Source: an uncultured Prevotellaceae bacterium
GTDB taxonomy: Bacteria > Bacteroidota > Bacteroidia > Bacteroidales > Bacteroidaceae
Assembly: GCA_900314715.1 (NCBI GenBank)
Contig: OMWI01000015.1
Location: forward strand, 1-64,000
Length of the DNA stretch: 64,000 nucleotides
Reading direction: 5' to 3'
Made by a program: the position numbers and the translations under genes. Shown here piece after piece: positions 36,667-44,561 of the stretch; within the stretch, counting starts at the first letter, position 1; every line of letters begins with the position of its first letter. The notes under the pieces are model-generated. The model ran no database searches. It saw nothing but the letters and a program-made list of their open reading frames with translations, and was not told the origin of the DNA.

Positions 36667-36674
36667 CAAAAATA
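36667..36674 (-). promoter_or_regulatory. -7 box for prmC-recX-comF
   Basis: TATTTTTG on the minus strand, 17 bp before the prmC ATG, giving a leader of about 10 nt. Confidence 0.55.
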
Positions 36675-36737
36675 CATGTAATATTTGTAATAACGCCAAA
36701 TTGTGCACGATTTTTCAGCAAAAATGAGAAAAATTGT

Positions 36738-36745
36738 TATCTTTG
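36738..36745 (+). promoter_or_regulatory. -7 box for ribD
   Basis: TATCTTTG, 20 bp before the ribD ATG. There is no room for an FMN riboswitch between it and the gene. Confidence 0.55.
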
Positions 36746-36765
36746 CAAGATAAATTGTAGATTTG

Positions 36766-37701
36766 ATGGAAAATCAATTGCAGATAGACGAGAAATATAT
36801 GCGTCGGTGCATTCAACTTGCCAAGAATGGGTTGATGAACGCCAGACCTAATCCTATGGTTGGTGCCGTGATAGTAGCAGATGACCGTATCATCGGCGAA
36901 GGTTATCATATTCGGTGTGGAGAAGGACATGCGGAAGTGAATGCGTTTGCTTCGGTGAAGGTGAAAGACGAACATTTGTTGTCCCAAGCTACTATTTACG
37001 TAAGTCTCGAACCATGTGCGCATTTCGGAAAAACACCTCCTTGTTGCGACCTTATTATAAATAAAGGTGTAAAACGAGTGGTGGTTGGTTGTACGGATTC
37101 ATTTGATAAGGTGCAAGGAAGAGGCATTCAACGAATTCAAGAAGCTGGAATTCCCGTAACAGTTGGTGTGTTGGAAAAAGAATGTCGAGCCTTGAACAAG
37201 CGATTCTTTACCTTTCACGAAAAGAAACGACCTTTCATTATCTTGAAATGGGCGCAAACCGCCAATGGATTTATTGATAATCAAGGACAAGCAATTGCCA
37301 TTTCCACACCATTTACGAAGATGCTAAATCATCGTTTACGTGCGGAAGAAGATGCTATATTGGTTGGAAGGGTAACGAATGAACGCGAACATCCTTTGTT
37401 GAATGTACGTGAATGGAAAGGTAAAGACCCTAAACGAATCGTTCTCCAACATGGAATGGGGATTCAGAAATTACTCTCCGATTTATACGAAGATAATATC
37501 CAATCGTTGATTGTGGAAGGTGGAAGAAAGACTTTGCAATCTTTTATTGATGCAAATCTATGGGATGAGATTCGCGTGGAAACTGCTCCGTTTGTTGTTT
37601 CCGATGGAACTCCCTCTCCCGTTCTTCCTCCCGAGGCTTGTGAAAACCATCGGGAGGAATGGGATGAGAATACCATCGTATGGTATGATAGAGGTTGTTA
37701 G
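36766..37701 (+). CDS. ribD: Riboflavin biosynthesis deaminase/reductase RibD
   Basis: 311 residues from ATG 36766. The N-terminal deaminase domain has zinc ligands in GHAEVNA and EPCAHFGKTPPCCDL. The C-terminal reductase domain (about 145-311) has KWAQTANGFID, ILVGRVTNEREHPLLNVR and SLIVEGGRKTLQSFI. It catalyses steps 2 and 3 of riboflavin synthesis. Usual RibD proteins have about 350-370 residues; here the reductase seems to lack some 30-50 residues between DPKRIVLQ and IQKLLSDLYE. The catalytic frame is otherwise intact. It is transcribed away from prmC from a shared intergenic region. Confidence 0.92.
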   Translation: MENQLQIDEKYMRRCIQLAKNGLMNARPNPMVGAVIVADDRIIGEGYHIRCGEGHAEVNAFASVKVKDEHLLSQATIYVSLEPCAHFGKTPPCCDLIINKGVKRVVVGCTDSFDKVQGRGIQRIQEAGIPVTVGVLEKECRALNKRFFTFHEKKRPFIILKWAQTANGFIDNQGQAIAISTPFTKMLNHRLRAEEDAILVGRVTNEREHPLLNVREWKGKDPKRIVLQHGMGIQKLLSDLYEDNIQSLIVEGGRKTLQSFIDANLWDEIRVETAPFVVSDGTPSPVLPPEACENHREEWDENTIVWYDRGC

Positions 37702-37707
37702 TTGACT

Positions 37708-40700
37708 TTAATTGCTCAAGATGAGGTTGATAATACCAACCGCATCCGTGATGTTGATGTTTCCATCGATGTTAACATCAGCAGCTTTGAGAATAATGGT
37801 TGTGGATTCTGGTTGCATGATGTAGTTTACCAAGTAAATCACATCCGTGATGTTTACGACTCCATCATCATTTACGTCTCCAAGTAAGAAGTTTTCTTCT
37901 TGAGCCACCGCATAACTTGTCATTCGGTTGTCTTTTCCAATCGTTGGAACATTAAATAGATAAATATCATTACAACCATCTGGGTATCTTCCTACACTTT
38001 GGTTGCCATCATGTTCAGGATAAGTGAAATGGTCGGTCCAACTCTTATCGGCAGCCATAAGTGTTAGTTCATCACCTTCAGCTCCTAACTTAAATGAAGC
38101 GTGTAATTCTTTGTTGGGAGATAATTTATCACACCAAATCAACAGATGTCCGTGCGGTGGAATAATGGTGCTTGCTTGTGAACCACCACTTGTGATTTGG
38201 TATTTCGTAGGAGTGGATGGATTATCAGACAAATACATTCCTTCCACATCTTGTGGTTCGTTGGTCGTATTGACTAATTCAATCCAGTCGTTTTTCTTGA
38301 AATAGTCGTTTACATAAACACTATTTGAAGCGCTGACTTCGTTGATTCTTACGGGTGTAATGCCTTTTGAAAGTTTTTCTGCGTTAGGCATTTCCTCAAA
38401 CGTTGCCGTATAGTTGAAGTCGTTGGTAGGTATGTTTATTTCTGATTCTGTTGTCAAACAATTTCCCGTATTGGTGTCATACCATCCTTTGAATGCATAT
38501 CCAGCTGGTGCATAAGCTTTTAATGTAGTTGGTGCAAAGAGTTTTCCATTGAATAACCCCGTAGGAATATTAGTGTTGTTGATGAACAGTTTTGCACCAC
38601 TGGCATTACTCTTGATGACCGCATTCATCATGGTTTTTCCTCCCAATTGCATACGACTTTCGTTCTTGATGGCATTCATCATGGTAGAAAGACGATTGTT
38701 AAATGCATTTTTCATATCGTTTGCTGTGCTATAGGGAGATTCACCAGTGATAGCCATAGCAGGACCGATGCGAGCAGTCAATGAATCAATAATGCTTGTA
38801 CATCTTTCAGGCGTGAATACACTACCTCCTGCAATGCAGAAAGCATCCACAAAATTGTTCCTGAATTCATCGTTTTGCAACAACTGCTTGAATAAAGTCA
38901 CCAAGGTATTATCTGTGGTTATTCGTGTCTTGCTGGGATAGAGTTCGTCAAATGTATAGTTTTTCTCCATGTTGAAGAAGTTGGTGAACATACTATTTCC
39001 ATGTGAAAGAGAACTGTCAAGGTCGAACATCACAAACCTAAACTTTCCGCCATTCCGATTTCGGAAAGCCTTTACGTTGTTGCGTGTCCAATCAGATCCA
39101 CCCAAATAGAACTCCATCGCCATATAAGCAATGTATTCGTCAACATCCAACAATTGCTTGATTTCCTCGTATGTGTTACTATTGGCGGCATTTGCCGACA
39201 AACTCAACAATTGTTGAAATGCCTCATCGGTTCCACATTTTTGCACATAGAATGAATCGGGAGAAATCTCAAATTGGTCGATGTCTTCTTCATCCCAACC
39301 GTAATTGGCATAAACATAGTGTTTGTTGTTGGGTTCGCGAACGTTGAGCACACCAATATATTGTCCATTGATAAACTCATGAACGGGTTGATAACTTTGT
39401 ACGTCAACATCAATACCCGATGTCTGGACAATCGTTTGAAGAGCAGGGTCTTTGATGCGACAATAGTTATCGTTTCCGCCATTTCGTATTTGTAACGTAC
39501 GGTTTCGAATCCATGGCTTTGCTGAGAAGAATGGATAATCCAAGTTCTTGTTTCCACCTAAAGACTTGTTGCCTTTTAGTTTGAATGAATGAGGCGTATA
39601 TGCACGGCTCCAACCACCACACATTTCCAAATAAGCATCTTGGTTGAGTGCCATTGTATGACCATCTTCCAATATATAGGAGAAGTTGACGGGACGTTCC
39701 CAATCCATGTTCCAGTTGCATTTTGTACTTTGTCCATTACCTGGTCTTCCGTTTACGCCTCTCACCATGACACCGATAGAATCATCGTAGAGGAAATCGG
39801 GATCAGACACGACGGATATGATGGGTAACGTGTAATCTCTATCCTTATAAATATATGTACGCGAGACAACATTGCTGGGCAACATGCCATCTTGGAATAA
39901 TCGGAAACGATAGCATTTTGTTGAAATAATATTGAAAACACCTGTTGTACTGATACTTCCGTGAGTATTGGTTGGTAGGGTTCCGTCTGTCGTATAACGT
40001 AAAGTTGCTCCCGTTGGGATGGTTACTTGTACGTTAAGCGTACTTTCAAACAACTTGGAGTCTTCGTTGACTATAGGTTCAGGCAATTGACCATTAGCAA
40101 AAATAGCAGATGTATTGCTCTTGTCGGGTGTTGGTGTACTTGTCAGTCCCCAATCTCCCGTTCCATCAATGGTTCTTGCGTATGCGATACGTCCCAAAGC
40201 GGCAGGATAACTCTGTTGCGTAATGAGTTGTCCATCTGAGTTGCTGATATAAATGGTACCACCATCTATATCGAGTTTGAAGTTTACATTGAAGTTGGAA
40301 AGCAAATCGTGATCAAACCAAATGGTCTTGAATTCATTGGGACGAAGCAATCCCATGTAAAAAGGTGCTTGCCATTTGGTTAGGTTTCCTGGTTCATCAC
40401 TGATGTAAATGTTTGCCAATGATACGATAGTGTTGGAAGGATTGTATAATTCTATCCATCCATCAAAATTCCATGAAGGACTGATGAACGTGTCGTAATT
40501 GGAAGCCATTATCTCGTTGACAACCAGCGATTCTGTCGTAGGCGTACCCTTGCTTACGTTGATACGAACGGCTCTGGAGATATTACTTCCGTCGGTTGTC
40601 TTGGCAATAATATAGGTAGAACCTTCACCTGTTGCCGTGACAAGTCCGTTTTCATCTACGGTTGCTATGGCATTATTACCGCTCGACCAAGTGAGTTTTG

Positions 40701-41421
40701 TATATGTTACATCTGTGGGACGGAACGTAGCTTCCAGTTGCAATGTCTCTCCAATTACCAAGTTTGCTGTGGTGGGGGAGAGAGTTAGTGATGTTGCTTT
40801 GATGACCGTTCCCCAATACTCAAGTTTGAAGTTATCGAAGATACACCAATTACTATAGGTATGTGTGTTGTTTCTTAGTCCGAGATTTACATTACCGCCA
40901 TTGGTGTTGAACTCCATCTGATTCCAATAAGCATTTTGTTCGAAAGCTTTGGAAGCAGATTCCATCGTATTTGGGAAATACATCCCGTAATAATTCCAAC
41001 ATCCGTCTACCCATTGATTGAAATGGAAAGAATAAACACTAACAAGTTTCTTGGTAGTATCGCCTGCATACATCACGGCGGTGATATTATCCCTTCCACT
41101 TTTGTAGTCTGAGTATAAAGTACTGCTGTTGTCTCCAATTCGATAATACGATTGTACCGATAGACGGTATTTCCCCGTTGGTAAATTGAGTGTTTGGTAA
41201 ACGTCAAACGTGGCATTCCAAAATTCCATCGTTTCACATCTCAACGTGGAAGTTCCATTCCTATAGTTATACGTCCAACCGTAGTTAGAGTTATCTACAA
41301 AAGATGGGTTCGTGAGATATTTCTCGGTTACGTCTATCCATTCTTCTGCTCGACAGGTGTTGGACATACAAACCAAGCATAAGAACAAGATGGTTAGGCG
41401 TGAAAAAACATAGTTTTTCAT
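37708..41421 (-). CDS. Large secreted CotH-type protein with lamin-tail, Ig-like and dockerin-like modules
   Basis: 1237 residues with signal peptide (MKNYVFSRLTILFLCLVCMSNTCRA). Order, approximate: carbohydrate-binding-like beta region (30-210); Big_2 bacterial Ig domain (about 215-290, ATSLTLSPTTANLVIGETLQLEA); lamin-tail domain (about 295-430, VNEIMASNYDTF); chitobiase/FN3-like segment (LRYTTDGTLPTN); CotH kinase-like domain (about 540-900; FSYILEDGHTMALNQDAYLEMCGGWSR ... SFKLKGNKSLG ... FRFVMFDLDSSL); a second lamin-tail domain (about 1030-1150); and at the end two EF-hand-type dockerin repeats (GDVNDDGVVNITDVIYLVNYIM, ADVNIDGNINITDAVGIINLIL). CotH proteins of spores are atypical protein kinases. 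No cohesin is seen here. Confidence 0.8.
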   Translation of the reverse strand: MKNYVFSRLTILFLCLVCMSNTCRAEEWIDVTEKYLTNPSFVDNSNYGWTYNYRNGTSTLRCETMEFWNATFDVYQTLNLPTGKYRLSVQSYYRIGDNSSTLYSDYKSGRDNITAVMYAGDTTKKLVSVYSFHFNQWVDGCWNYYGMYFPNTMESASKAFEQNAYWNQMEFNTNGGNVNLGLRNNTHTYSNWCIFDNFKLEYWGTVIKATSLTLSPTTANLVIGETLQLEATFRPTDVTYTKLTWSSGNNAIATVDENGLVTATGEGSTYIIAKTTDGSNISRAVRINVSKGTPTTESLVVNEIMASNYDTFISPSWNFDGWIELYNPSNTIVSLANIYISDEPGNLTKWQAPFYMGLLRPNEFKTIWFDHDLLSNFNVNFKLDIDGGTIYISNSDGQLITQQSYPAALGRIAYARTIDGTGDWGLTSTPTPDKSNTSAIFANGQLPEPIVNEDSKLFESTLNVQVTIPTGATLRYTTDGTLPTNTHGSISTTGVFNIISTKCYRFRLFQDGMLPSNVVSRTYIYKDRDYTLPIISVVSDPDFLYDDSIGVMVRGVNGRPGNGQSTKCNWNMDWERPVNFSYILEDGHTMALNQDAYLEMCGGWSRAYTPHSFKLKGNKSLGGNKNLDYPFFSAKPWIRNRTLQIRNGGNDNYCRIKDPALQTIVQTSGIDVDVQSYQPVHEFINGQYIGVLNVREPNNKHYVYANYGWDEEDIDQFEISPDSFYVQKCGTDEAFQQLLSLSANAANSNTYEEIKQLLDVDEYIAYMAMEFYLGGSDWTRNNVKAFRNRNGGKFRFVMFDLDSSLSHGNSMFTNFFNMEKNYTFDELYPSKTRITTDNTLVTLFKQLLQNDEFRNNFVDAFCIAGGSVFTPERCTSIIDSLTARIGPAMAITGESPYSTANDMKNAFNNRLSTMMNAIKNESRMQLGGKTMMNAVIKSNASGAKLFINNTNIPTGLFNGKLFAPTTLKAYAPAGYAFKGWYDTNTGNCLTTESEINIPTNDFNYTATFEEMPNAEKLSKGITPVRINEVSASNSVYVNDYFKKNDWIELVNTTNEPQDVEGMYLSDNPSTPTKYQITSGGSQASTIIPPHGHLLIWCDKLSPNKELHASFKLGAEGDELTLMAADKSWTDHFTYPEHDGNQSVGRYPDGCNDIYLFNVPTIGKDNRMTSYAVAQEENFLLGDVNDDGVVNITDVIYLVNYIMQPESTTIILKAADVNIDGNINITDAVGIINLILSN

Positions 41422-41454
41422 GGGCAGTTATGGTATATATGTTTATAATCAGAG

Positions 41455-41922
41455 TTAGCCTTTTCTCCCGAAGTCAGCAGGTACTTCTCCCCATTTCGAT
41501 GTTTCCCATTTGATAATGGGTATCTGGATAGGATGAGTGCGAAGCCAAGTTTCTGCACGAGCGATGATTTGGAAGAGTTTCTCCGTTTGCTCGTTGCGTA
41601 CCAATTTTGTCTTGCATTGTTTCTTGTTTACCCACAAGATGGCATTGTATGAATCGGAATAGATGACCTTATCTTTGATTCCTTGCTTGTCCATGAGAGC
41701 TAACGCATGAACGATTGCAAGAAACTCACCGATGTTATTCGTGCCATGTATCGGGCCGAAATGGAATACTTGCGCTCCTGTCTGTAAGTCTATGGCGCGA
41801 TATTCCATCGGACCAGGATTGCCAGAACAAGCTGCATCTACCGCCCACGCTTCAGCCCGAACTTCCATGGGAAGAGGAAGCACGGTGTCGTGGCGGTAAG
41901 ATGGAGGGTTCACAATATCCAT
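41455..41922 (-). CDS. RNase H-like protein
   Basis: 155 residues. The RNase H fold with catalytic acidic residues: Asp in AWAVDAACSGNPGPMEYRAI, Glu in NNIGEFLAIVHALALM, Asp in VIYSDSYNAILWV and Asp in VPADFGRKG. It degrades RNA in RNA-DNA hybrids or acts on structured substrates. The gene starts 3 bp after the argS stop, so both are co-transcribed. It differs from the canonical E. coli RnhA in having GPMEYRA after the GNPG loop, as in Bacteroidetes homologues. Confidence 0.8.
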   Translation of the reverse strand: MDIVNPPSYRHDTVLPLPMEVRAEAWAVDAACSGNPGPMEYRAIDLQTGAQVFHFGPIHGTNNIGEFLAIVHALALMDKQGIKDKVIYSDSYNAILWVNKKQCKTKLVRNEQTEKLFQIIARAETWLRTHPIQIPIIKWETSKWGEVPADFGRKG

Positions 41923-41925
41923 TGT

Positions 41926-43767
41926 TTACATTCTTTCTGGTACTTCAATACCAAGCAGAGCCATTCCGTTCTTGATAATCTTCGCTACGTTTCTTGCCAA
42001 TACCAATCGGACGTTTCTGATTTCAGGAGTCTCTGCACCGAGTATGCTATAGTCGTGGTAGAACTGATTAAATTGCTTGGTCAGTTCATAGCAATAGTTA
42101 GCTATTCCACTGGGCGAATAATCCTTACCAGCCTGTTCAACGGCTGCACCGAATTCGTTCATCTTTTGGATGAGCTCGATTTCCTTTTCGTTGAGACTAG
42201 CTTCCCTAGAAATACTAGAAGTACTAGTAGTACTAGAAATACTAGAAATACTAGCTTCACTAGCAGACTTCCTCAAAATGGAACGGATACGGGCGTGGGT
42301 GTATTGGATAAATGGTCCCGTATTTCCGTTGAAGTCAATGCTCTCTTCTGGGTTGAAGAGCATATTCTTTCTTGCATCCACCTTTAGGATGAAATACTTC
42401 AATGCGCCCATTCCTACGATGCGAGCAATCTCGTTTTTCTCCTCTTCGCTGATGCCTTCAATCTTGTTGACCTTATCATCACTCAATTGTTTGGCATTGG
42501 CAATCATGGTTTCGATGAGGTCATCGGCATCAACAACCGTTCCCTCTCTACTCTTCATCTTTCCATTGGGAAGTTCCACCATTCCGTATGAGAAGTGTAC
42601 CAATTCTTTTCCCCATTTGAAACCAAGACGATCAAGCAAGATAGACAATACTTGGAAATGATAGTTTTGTTCGTTTCCTACCACGTAAATCATCTTGTCG
42701 ATAGGATAGTCCTTGAATCGCATATCTGCGGTACCGATGTCTTGTGTCATATATACGGAAGTACCATCGGAACGCAATAGAAGTTTTTGGTCAAGTCCTT
42801 CATCGGTGAGGTCTGCCCATACACTATTATCTTCTTTGCGGAAGAACAAACCTTTCTCAAGTCCTTCTTCCACTTTCTTCTTTCCTTCAAGATAGGTGTT
42901 GGATTCATAGTAAATCTTGTCGAACGAAACACCGAGCGCCTTGTATGTCTCGTCGAATCCTGCATATACCCAATTGTTCATCTTTTCCCACAAAGCACGA
43001 ACCTCTGGGTCGTTTTGTTCCCATTTAACGAGCATCTCATGGGCTTCCTTAATGAGTGGAGCCTCGTTCTTGGCTTTCTCTTCAGCCTTCTCTTCGTCCA
43101 TTCCATCGGCGATGAATTGTGCTTTCAAAGCCTTTACCTCTTCACGATAATGCTTATCGAAAGCTACATAGTAGTCGCCAATCAAATGGTCGCCTTTCTT
43201 TCCGCTTGATTCAGGAGTCTCTCCGTTTCCCCAACGCAACCAAGCCAACATGGATTTGCTAATGTGAATACCACGGTCGTTCACGATGTTTGTCTTTACT
43301 ACCTTCCATCCGTTGGCTTCCATGATTTGTGCCAACGACCAACCTAACAGGTTGTTGCGCACATGACCGAGGTGCAAAGGTTTATTGGTATTGGGAGAAG
43401 AATACTCAATCATGACAAGAGGACTCTCGTCTGTTGCTTGGCGCATTCCAAACGTTGGGTCTGCATCAATATCGTTGAGCAATCCCAACCATGCGGCTGG
43501 TGAAACAACCAAGTTAAGGAATCCCTTAACAACGTTGTAACTCTCAACGGCAGGACAATTCTCCTGTAAATATTTACCTATATCTTCAGCTGTATCTTCT
43601 GGCTTTTTTCTTGAGATCTTCAATAAGGGAAATACCACCAACGTGAAATTCCCGACGAATGTACTCTTCGTCTTTTGTAATTGCAACATCTGTGCAGGTA
43701 CGTCCTGCCCGTATAATTCCTTAACTGCTGCCAATGCGGCATTGCAAATCTGAGCCTCTATATTCAT
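41926..43767 (-). CDS. argS: Arginyl-tRNA synthetase
   Basis: 613 residues from ATG 43767 (MNIEAQICNAALAAVKELYGQ). The -7 box at 43795 excludes the longer frame. Class I synthetase: signature SPNTNKPLHLGHVRNNLLGWSLAQIMEANGWKV, KMSK-equivalent region KMKSREGTVVDADDLIE, and an anticodon-binding domain at the C-terminus ending GIEVPERM. Odd: residues about 501-524 (SASEASISSISSTTSTSSISREAS) are a Ser/Thr-rich insert coded by eight 9-bp repeats, just after the RARIRSILRK helix. The frame is kept. Confidence 0.96.
   Translation of the reverse strand: MNIEAQICNAALAAVKELYGQDVPAQMLQLQKTKSTFVGNFTLVVFPLLKISRKKPEDTAEDIGKYLQENCPAVESYNVVKGFLNLVVSPAAWLGLLNDIDADPTFGMRQATDESPLVMIEYSSPNTNKPLHLGHVRNNLLGWSLAQIMEANGWKVVKTNIVNDRGIHISKSMLAWLRWGNGETPESSGKKGDHLIGDYYVAFDKHYREEVKALKAQFIADGMDEEKAEEKAKNEAPLIKEAHEMLVKWEQNDPEVRALWEKMNNWVYAGFDETYKALGVSFDKIYYESNTYLEGKKKVEEGLEKGLFFRKEDNSVWADLTDEGLDQKLLLRSDGTSVYMTQDIGTADMRFKDYPIDKMIYVVGNEQNYHFQVLSILLDRLGFKWGKELVHFSYGMVELPNGKMKSREGTVVDADDLIETMIANAKQLSDDKVNKIEGISEEEKNEIARIVGMGALKYFILKVDARKNMLFNPEESIDFNGNTGPFIQYTHARIRSILRKSASEASISSISSTTSTSSISREASLNEKEIELIQKMNEFGAAVEQAGKDYSPSGIANYCYELTKQFNQFYHDYSILGAETPEIRNVRLVLARNVAKIIKNGMALLGIEVPERM
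42196..42267. repeat. 9-bp microsatellite inside argS (8 units)
   Basis: ACTAGCTTC, CCTAGAAAT, ACTAGAAGT, ACTAGTAGT, ACTAGAAAT, ACTAGAAAT, ACTAGCTTC, ACTAGCAGA in tandem. The unit is a multiple of three, so copy-number change would add or remove triplets such as Ile-Ser-Ser without a frameshift. Confidence 0.9.
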
Positions 43768-43794
43768 GTATGTGTATGAGTTTTTAATAAGGTG

Positions 43795-43802
43795 CAAAGT
43801 TA
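43795..43802 (-). promoter_or_regulatory. -7 box for argS
   Basis: TAACTTTG on the minus strand, 28 bp before the ATG at 43767. Confidence 0.55.
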
Positions 43803-43891
43803 CGAAAAAATGCTGACATACGAAAGCATTTTGATTAGATTAACGCAAATCAATCTAATTCGGTTTTTCCACTAATAAATGATGACTTGCT

Positions 43892-44236
43892 CAAGACCTC
43901 CCGTATTTTTCCTTAAACACCTATGTGCCAAATGATTAAGATTCAGAAGACCTCATGTAACACCTCATGTAAGACCTCACCTAACACCTCATGTAAGACC
44001 TCACATTAGGGCTTGGAAAAGTTGGTGAAATCGGAAGTGTAAGAAGCGGGATTTTGATATTTTGGCGAGATAGATAATTGGTAAAAATCATTGGGTAAAG
44101 ATTGATTTTATCTTCTGCCAAACGTGAGGTCTTACATGAGGTGTTAGGTGAGGTCTTACATGAGGTCTTATATGAGGTCTCTTGTTGCTCAATCCGTTGA
44201 TATTAAACAAGTTAACTAAAAATACGGGAGGTCTTG
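43892..44236. repeat. Nested palindromic element C
   Basis: 345 bp. Outer CAAGACCTCCCGTATTTTT (43892-43910) and its complement ending at 44236. Left inner arm of about five words (AGACCTCATGTAACACCTCATG..., about 43948-44005), right inner arm of about five (GTGAGGTCTTACATGAGG..., about 44123-44182), loop of about 115 bp. Arm sequence is close to element A. No coding content. Confidence 0.85.
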
Positions 44237-44379
44237 GGAGAATCATCATTTTTCATGGATATTTCAGCATAAGATTATACATGAAGCGTTAGAATCGTTG
44301 AGCAGAGGTTTAGGAAAAGTCTCTTCTATTGAGCCGATTCATTTTGCATGATTATGCGAACATATTATATGCTGAAGGT

Positions 44380-44439
44380 AAATGCCATATTTACGGGTGC
44401 TAAATGGCATGTTTACGATGGTTAAATGATATGTTTGTG
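44380..44439. repeat. 22-bp periodic array R6 (3 units)
   Basis: Units at 44380, 44402 and 44424: AAATGCCATATTTACG, AAATGGCATGTTTACG, AAATGATATGTTTGTG, with linkers GGTGCT and ATGGTT. A weak unit precedes at 44358. It lies 140 bp from the end of element C. Confidence 0.85.
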
Positions 44440-44466
44440 ATAGATTGAAAATTGAGATTATCTTTG
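44434..44466 (+). promoter_or_regulatory. Orphan plus-strand promoter motif
   Basis: TTTG (44434-44437), 21 bp and TATCTTTG (44459-44466) make a well-formed promoter with no plus-strand gene downstream. A transcript would run at once into the 14-bp hairpin at 44493. It could make a short RNA or an antisense to the CotH gene end, or be chance. Confidence 0.35.
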
Positions 44467-44484
44467 TAAGATAATACGTATTAC

Positions 44485-44526
44485 ATAAAGAAAGGCTGCT
44501 TAGTTATGCGTGTAACTAAGCAGCCT
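44485..44526 (-). terminator. Terminator of the CotH gene
   Basis: Perfect 14-bp stem AGGCTGCTTAGTTA (44493-44506) and its complement (44513-44526) with a 6-nt loop. A T-rich stretch follows on the minus strand. Confidence 0.8.
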
Positions 44527-44561
44527 GGGTTATAGGTGTTCTGGTCCTTTAAACCATTTTA

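Noticed and set aside
36690..36765. FMN riboswitch upstream of ribD
   Set aside because: The promoter is about 20 bp before the ATG and no RFN-type conserved blocks are visible.
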